In this document: positions 19,073 to 22,851 of the stretch, one piece after another
How the letters are laid out: the number at the start of each line of letters is the position of its first letter
Position numbering within the stretch: the first letter of the stretch is position 1
NCBI GenBank assembly: GCA_964540815.1
Contig: CAZIOH010000106.1
Location: 1 to 22,851, forward strand
Direction: 5' to 3'
Source: CAZIOH01 sp964540815
GTDB taxonomy: Bacteria > Myxococcota_A > Polyangia > Fen-1088
DNA: 22,851 nucleotides
Position numbers and translations under genes: made by a program
The notes under the pieces: generated by a model
The model's database searches: none
Seen by the model: only the letters and a program-made list of their open reading frames with translations
What the model was told of the DNA's origin: nothing

Positions 19073-19103
19073 CGGTCGATCGGTCGATCGGTCGATCGGT
19101 CGG
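19073..19103. repeat. CGGTCGAT tandem repeat in the divergent UbiB/acyl-CoA ligase spacer
   Basis: Three exact copies of CGGTCGAT (19073-19096) plus a partial fourth (CGGTCGG). Each junction creates GATCGGTCGATC-type near-palindromes. It lies midway between the two divergent start codons and could serve as a shared operator or be a slippage tract. No good -10 box was found for either gene. Confidence 0.7.
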
Positions 19104-19166
19104 GGGGTGAGCTCCCGCGGGGTTTCATTTGACCTTCGGGTTTCCGCGCCGGACTATTGGAGGGCC

Positions 19167-21149
19167 ATGACACGGCAATCGACTTCGCTGGCGACCGCTC
19201 GTGAAACGCAGCCGGGCCAGGGGGCTCCCGGGGCCCGTCCCGGAGGTGCCAGCCCCGGGGCCATGCCCGGCCCGGCGGCCGGCGCCGAGGAGGACCGGAC
19301 CCTCGAGAAGCGCACGGTGGTCGAGATGTGGAACCGGCGGGTCGAGCGCAGCGCCGGTGAGGTGGCGTTTCGGTTCAAGGAGGGCGAAGGCAAGGAGGAC
19401 AAGGTCTGGAAGGGCCTCACCTGGACCGAGGCGGATGCCTACGCCCGGGAGGTGGCGGCCGGGCTGGTCGAGCTCGGCGTGGCGCCTGGTGATCGGGTGT
19501 GCATCGTCTCGCAGACCCGCCTCGAGTGGATGGTGTGCGACGTCGCGATCCTGATGGCGGGGGCCATCACCGTCCCCATCTACCCTTCGAGCACGGCCGA
19601 GCAGTCCGCCTTCATCGTCAACGACGCGGGGGCGCGGGTGGTCATCACCGAGGACGCCGCGCAGCTCGAGAAGCTGCTGTCGGTGCGGGCCACGCTGCCG
19701 AGCGTGCACGCGTTCGTGCACATGGCCGGGGACGTCGCGCTCGAGCGCGCGGATGCGCGCGGCCGCACCGCCATCCGCATCGACGACGTTCGTTCCAGGG
19801 CCGGCGACGGCGCCTCGATCCGCGCCCTCGCCGAGCTGCGCGCCACCGGGGTCGTCCACCCGCGCGGTCGGGCTCCAGGCGAGGCCGCCCTCGGACCGGA
19901 CGATCCCTTCACGATCATCTACACCTCGGGCACCACCGGCAACCCGAAGGGAGTGGTGCTGTCACACCGCAACCTGACGTCGGGGGTGGCCAGCGCCTGC
20001 CGCGCCATGACGCTCTTCGCCAGCGACGAGCAGCTCCTGTTCCTGCCGCTCGCGCACGTGCTCGGGCGAGAGCTGGCATGGGTGAGCGTCCAGGCCGGCC
20101 TCACCACCTGGTTCGCCGAGTCGATCGCCAAGCTGAAGGACAATCTGGTCGAGATTCGTCCCACCTACATGGCCGGGGTGCCCCGGGTCTTCGAGAAGTT
20201 CTACGCCGGCGTGCAGGCTGCCCTCGCCCAGGGCTCGCCCGTCGCCCGGCGCATCGCGGGCTGGGCGCTCGGGGTTGGTCGCCGCTGCAGCGAGGCCATC
20301 ACCGCCGGCAGGCCCATCGGCGGCTGGCTCGGCTTCCAGCGAGCCATCGCCGACCGGCTGGTGTTCTCGAAGCTGCGCGCGCGGCTGGGGCTCGACCGCT
20401 GCCGGTTCCTGGTGTCGGGGGGCGCGCCGCTGGCGGCGGAGATCGCGCAGTTCTTCCACGGCGTGGGCATCATGATCATCGAGGGCTACGGGCTCACCGA
20501 GACCACGGCGGCGGCCTTCCTGAACCGCCTCGATGTGTTTCGTTTCGGGACGGTCGGGCCGGCCCTCGACGTGGTGGAGGCCAAGATCGCCGACGACGGC
20601 GAGGTCCTGATGCGGGGTCCCTCGGTGTTCCGCGTGTATCACGGGAACCCGGCGGCCACCACCGAGGCCATCGACGCCGACGGCTGGTTCCACAGCGGGG
20701 ACATCGGGCACTTCGAGGACGGCTTTCTGCGCATCACCGATCGCAAGAAGGATCTGATCGTCACCGCGGGCGGCAAGAAGGTCGCGCCGCAGGTGCTGGA
20801 GAACGCCATCAAGATGCGCATCCCGCTGGTGAGCGAGGCGCTGGTCTTCGGGGACAACCGGCCTTACTGCGTGGCGCTCGTGACCCCGTCCGCGGAGGCG
20901 TTTCGCCGCTTCGGGGTCGATGGCCAGGTGGACGTCGCGGGCCCCCTGCGGGCGGCCATCGCGGAGGATCTCCAGCGCCTCAACGCCACGCTGGCCTCCT
21001 ACGAGACCATCAAGGAGTTCGCGATCCTCCCGCAGGACTTCAGCGAGGCGGCCGGCGAGATCACCCCCAGCTTCAAGGTCAAGCGCAAGGTGGTGATCGA
21101 CAAGCACCGCCAGCTGATCGACGGCCTGTACAAGAAGACACGCGACTGA
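19167..21149 (+). CDS. Long-chain acyl-CoA synthetase (AMP-forming), FadD15/FAA-type
   Basis: 660 residues from ATG 19167, preceded by GGAGGG at a close 3-base spacing; upstream sequence in frame is not family-like. It activates fatty acids to acyl-CoA through an acyl-adenylate. Motifs are the phosphate loop TSGTTGNPKG (253-262), GYGLTETTA (440-448), GWFHSGDIG (506-514) with the ribose-binding Asp, and the hinge/lysine region DRKKDLIVTAGGKKVAPQVLEN. The insert with LFLPLAHVLGRELAW and the FxRAIADRLVFSKLR block place it with the large bacterial FAA/FadD15-type ligases rather than the E. coli FadD branch. The first 40 residues are a Gly/Ala/Pro-rich, probably disordered extension. No membrane segment is seen. 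It ends two bases before the stop of the convergent GH8 gene. Confidence 0.95.
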   Translation: MTRQSTSLATARETQPGQGAPGARPGGASPGAMPGPAAGAEEDRTLEKRTVVEMWNRRVERSAGEVAFRFKEGEGKEDKVWKGLTWTEADAYAREVAAGLVELGVAPGDRVCIVSQTRLEWMVCDVAILMAGAITVPIYPSSTAEQSAFIVNDAGARVVITEDAAQLEKLLSVRATLPSVHAFVHMAGDVALERADARGRTAIRIDDVRSRAGDGASIRALAELRATGVVHPRGRAPGEAALGPDDPFTIIYTSGTTGNPKGVVLSHRNLTSGVASACRAMTLFASDEQLLFLPLAHVLGRELAWVSVQAGLTTWFAESIAKLKDNLVEIRPTYMAGVPRVFEKFYAGVQAALAQGSPVARRIAGWALGVGRRCSEAITAGRPIGGWLGFQRAIADRLVFSKLRARLGLDRCRFLVSGGAPLAAEIAQFFHGVGIMIIEGYGLTETTAAAFLNRLDVFRFGTVGPALDVVEAKIADDGEVLMRGPSVFRVYHGNPAATTEAIDADGWFHSGDIGHFEDGFLRITDRKKDLIVTAGGKKVAPQVLENAIKMRIPLVSEALVFGDNRPYCVALVTPSAEAFRRFGVDGQVDVAGPLRAAIAEDLQRLNATLASYETIKEFAILPQDFSEAAGEITPSFKVKRKVVIDKHRQLIDGLYKKTRD

Positions 21150-21151
21150 GG

Positions 21152-22735
21152 TCAGTAGGCGGTGAGGTCGATGAGGTTGCCGGTCATCATCAGCATCGAG
21201 AGCACGGTCCACGAGGAGTCGTAGTAGACGCCGCCGACCAGGGCCTGGTTGGTGGCGACGGTGGCGTAGGCCTGGTCGACGAAGGCCTGGTAGGTGGCGG
21301 CCGGCATGGCCATGGCCCCGACCCCGGCCGGGCCCACGAAGGCCGCCGACTGGATCTTGGACGCGGCGCCGGTCTGGAACTGGGGATTCGGCGTGCCGTC
21401 GAGGTTGTAGCCGTCGACGATGCCGGCCACGCCCATCTGGCTGAAGAAGGCGCTGGTCTTGGACACGTAGTCCTTGGCGCGGGTCTCGCCGAACAGGCAC
21501 CAGTCCATCCCGATGCGAAAGGGGGTGCGGCAGGAGTCGTACTGGTAGTTGGCCATCGCCCCGGCAAAGACCCCCGCGTTGGGCTTGCCGCTGGTGTCGC
21601 ACCAGGCCGGCACGAGGCCGTTGGTCTGGTTCCCGTTGGTGGCATTGAGCGCCGTGGCCAGCGTGTCGTAAGACTGCTGCAGCAGCATGTTCCAGTTGCT
21701 GGTGTTGGCCGTGTCGACCTTGGCGAACTGGCGGTAGTAGTAGGGCGCGAAGTACGAGATGTTGATGGTCGAGCCATCGCCCCAGCCGTCGCCCGGCTTG
21801 ACGTGGCGATAGTCGAAGACCTCGTAGTTCCAGACCTTGCCGATCTGGTCCTTGGCGAGCTGCAGGTAGGTCTTGCCGAGGCTCCCCATCCCGCCCCATT
21901 GCTTGTCGGCCATCAGGAGCGCGAAGGCCATGTCCTCGTCGGCGTCGGTGGCCGCGCCGCCGCCGGAGACCTGGGTGCCGGCGGCGTTGATGTACCAGTT
22001 CATCAGGCCCTTGTCGTCGAGCCAGCCCTGCTCGTACTTCCACAGGTCGTCGAAGAGCGCCTGGTCGTTCATGTAGACGGCGATCAGCATCCCGTAGCCA
22101 ATCCCCTCCGAGACGGTCGAGCCGAGCTCGAGCCCGGGCTCCTTGGTGCGCTTGACCCGCCGGTAGGTGTTGTTCCCCACCTTGGCGCCGTCGCTGGTGA
22201 TGGTGTTCATCTTCCACTGGTCGTAGGCCGCCTTCACGTCCTCGTTGCGGTAGGCGGTGGGGTAGATGCAGCGGCTCTGCTCGCGGTTCTGGGGAAACGG
22301 GAACTTGGCGGTGGCGTCGGCCGGGGTGGGGCCGCGGCTCGGGGGTGGGGCCCCGCCGGTGCCGGGCATTCCGCCGGAGCCATTCCCGCCGCTCGAGGTG
22401 ATGGCGGAGGCGGCGGCGCTGCCGCCCGTGGCGGGCCGGCCCCCGCTGGCCGAGAGGTTGCCTCCGCCGGACCCGCCGGAGCTGTCTTGCCGCCCGCCAG
22501 TGCCGCCCGAGGGCGCTGAGCCTCCGGTGGCGAGCCCGCCCGAGCCCGACGCGCTGGCGGTCGAGGCTCCGCCAGTCCCGCCGCTGGTGCCCGCTCCGGG
22601 GCTCGGATGGACGCACGCGGCGACTGCGCAGGCAACCAGGGGAACGAGGCTGACGCCCGCGGCCCGCCGGGTACCACGGCGACGAACGATGGGAACCGGA
22701 GAAACCTGCGACTCAAACATGCGTGGAAATACCAT
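21152..22735 (-). CDS. Glycoside hydrolase family 8 lipoprotein (endoglucanase/xylanase type)
   Basis: 527 residues from ATG 22735; ATG 22720 is an alternative and neither has a clear ribosome binding site. An Arg-rich n-region, a hydrophobic core and AVAAC (Cys41) give a lipoprotein signal. Residues 45-135 are a Gly/Ser/Thr/Ala stalk with many SGGTGG-type units. The GH8 domain (about 145-525) shows TVSEGIGYGMLIAVYM with Glu210 as the expected general acid, ATDADEDMAFALLMA (262-276) with the conserved Asp cluster, and NYQYDSCRTPFRIGMDW (396-412) with the Asp400/Arg403 pair of the YDxxR motif where the base is expected. GH8 enzymes cleave beta-1,4 glucan, xylan or chitosan by inversion. The likely site is the outer surface, degrading polysaccharide or processing the cell's own matrix. 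No bcs cellulose genes are present. Substrate is not decidable here. Confidence 0.93.
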   Translation of the reverse strand: MVFPRMFESQVSPVPIVRRRGTRRAAGVSLVPLVACAVAACVHPSPGAGTSGGTGGASTASASGSGGLATGGSAPSGGTGGRQDSSGGSGGGNLSASGGRPATGGSAAASAITSSGGNGSGGMPGTGGAPPPSRGPTPADATAKFPFPQNREQSRCIYPTAYRNEDVKAAYDQWKMNTITSDGAKVGNNTYRRVKRTKEPGLELGSTVSEGIGYGMLIAVYMNDQALFDDLWKYEQGWLDDKGLMNWYINAAGTQVSGGGAATDADEDMAFALLMADKQWGGMGSLGKTYLQLAKDQIGKVWNYEVFDYRHVKPGDGWGDGSTINISYFAPYYYRQFAKVDTANTSNWNMLLQQSYDTLATALNATNGNQTNGLVPAWCDTSGKPNAGVFAGAMANYQYDSCRTPFRIGMDWCLFGETRAKDYVSKTSAFFSQMGVAGIVDGYNLDGTPNPQFQTGAASKIQSAAFVGPAGVGAMAMPAATYQAFVDQAYATVATNQALVGGVYYDSSWTVLSMLMMTGNLIDLTAY

Positions 22736-22753
22736 CCGGGTCGGGGGGAACGG

Positions 22754-22807
22754 CGGAGGGGGGAATGACGGAGGGGGGAATGACGGAGGGGGGGAAACGG
22801 CGGAGGG
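22754..22807. repeat. 15-bp G-rich tandem repeat upstream of the GH8 gene
   Basis: CGGAGGGGGGAATGA is repeated exactly at 22754-22768 and 22769-22783, followed by degenerate copies (7 G's then AAACGG) to about 22807. It lies 19-72 bp ahead of the GH8 start codon. On the GH8 coding strand it reads as C-runs with TCATTC spacers. It could affect promoter spacing or be phase-variable; no function is shown. Confidence 0.65.
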
Positions 22808-22851
22808 ATCGTGACGCCACGACCTTCCGCCTCGGCTCCGGGTCAGGAGGC

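Noticed and set aside
19129..19157. Promoter TTGACC-17-GACTAT for the acyl-CoA ligase gene
   Set aside because: The -10 box is poor (three of six) and transcription would begin at or after the GGAGGG ribosome binding site, leaving almost no leader.
17592..19166. Upstream extension of the acyl-CoA ligase frame, antisense to the UbiB-like gene
   Set aside because: The extension lies entirely over the UbiB-like gene and its spacer; a ribosome binding site and family length support ATG 19167.

Overview
The window is very GC-rich (roughly 70% by eye) and gene-dense, with strong third-position G/C bias. The gene set points to a myxobacterium-like member of Myxococcota (old Deltaproteobacteria). 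It has a membrane Ser/Thr kinase with a periplasmic beta tail, an FHA-GAF-sigma54 activator, several lipoproteins with Gly/Ser/Thr-rich stalks, a lipoprotein with the Cys-motif common in this phylum, and a surface glycoside hydrolase. No rRNA, tRNA, CRISPR array, transposase or phage gene was seen. It looks like an ordinary chromosomal segment rather than an island.

Layout. 1-3874 (mostly +): the 3' part of an RlmN-type radical SAM methyltransferase, a small exported Lys/Ala-rich protein behind a good sigma70-like promoter, a three-CxxCH lipoprotein (probable c-type cytochrome), and a DUF1707/LiaF-like protein. 3910-9827 (all -): a small outer-membrane-type protein, a DECD-box RNA helicase with a DbpA-type RNA-binding tail, a single-pass membrane protein, and a BtuF-like binding lipoprotein translationally coupled to a BtuC/FecCD permease (no ATPase gene seen). 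9828-9993: a non-coding spacer with six CGATCACG sites and nested inverted repeats. 9994-17430 (all -): a five-gene run reading kinase, TPR/membrane protein, FHA-GAF-AAA-Fis sigma54 activator, small lipoprotein, large lipoprotein. 17673-22735: a UbiB/ABC1 kinase-like gene divergent from a long-chain acyl-CoA ligase, which converges with only 2 bp to spare on a GH8 endoglucanase-like lipoprotein.

How it may fit together. The most interesting unit is the 9994-17430 run. The kinase has an outward-facing C-terminal domain, and the regulator carries an FHA (phosphothreonine-binding) domain. They sit in the same transcription direction with three envelope proteins. This suggests an envelope-sensing phospho-signalling pathway ending in sigma54-dependent transcription. 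That link is inference from gene order and domain content. The BtuF/BtuC pair is a substrate-specific uptake module for a corrinoid, siderophore or haem, which must borrow an ATPase from elsewhere. The remaining genes are housekeeping or envelope functions with no obvious joint pathway.
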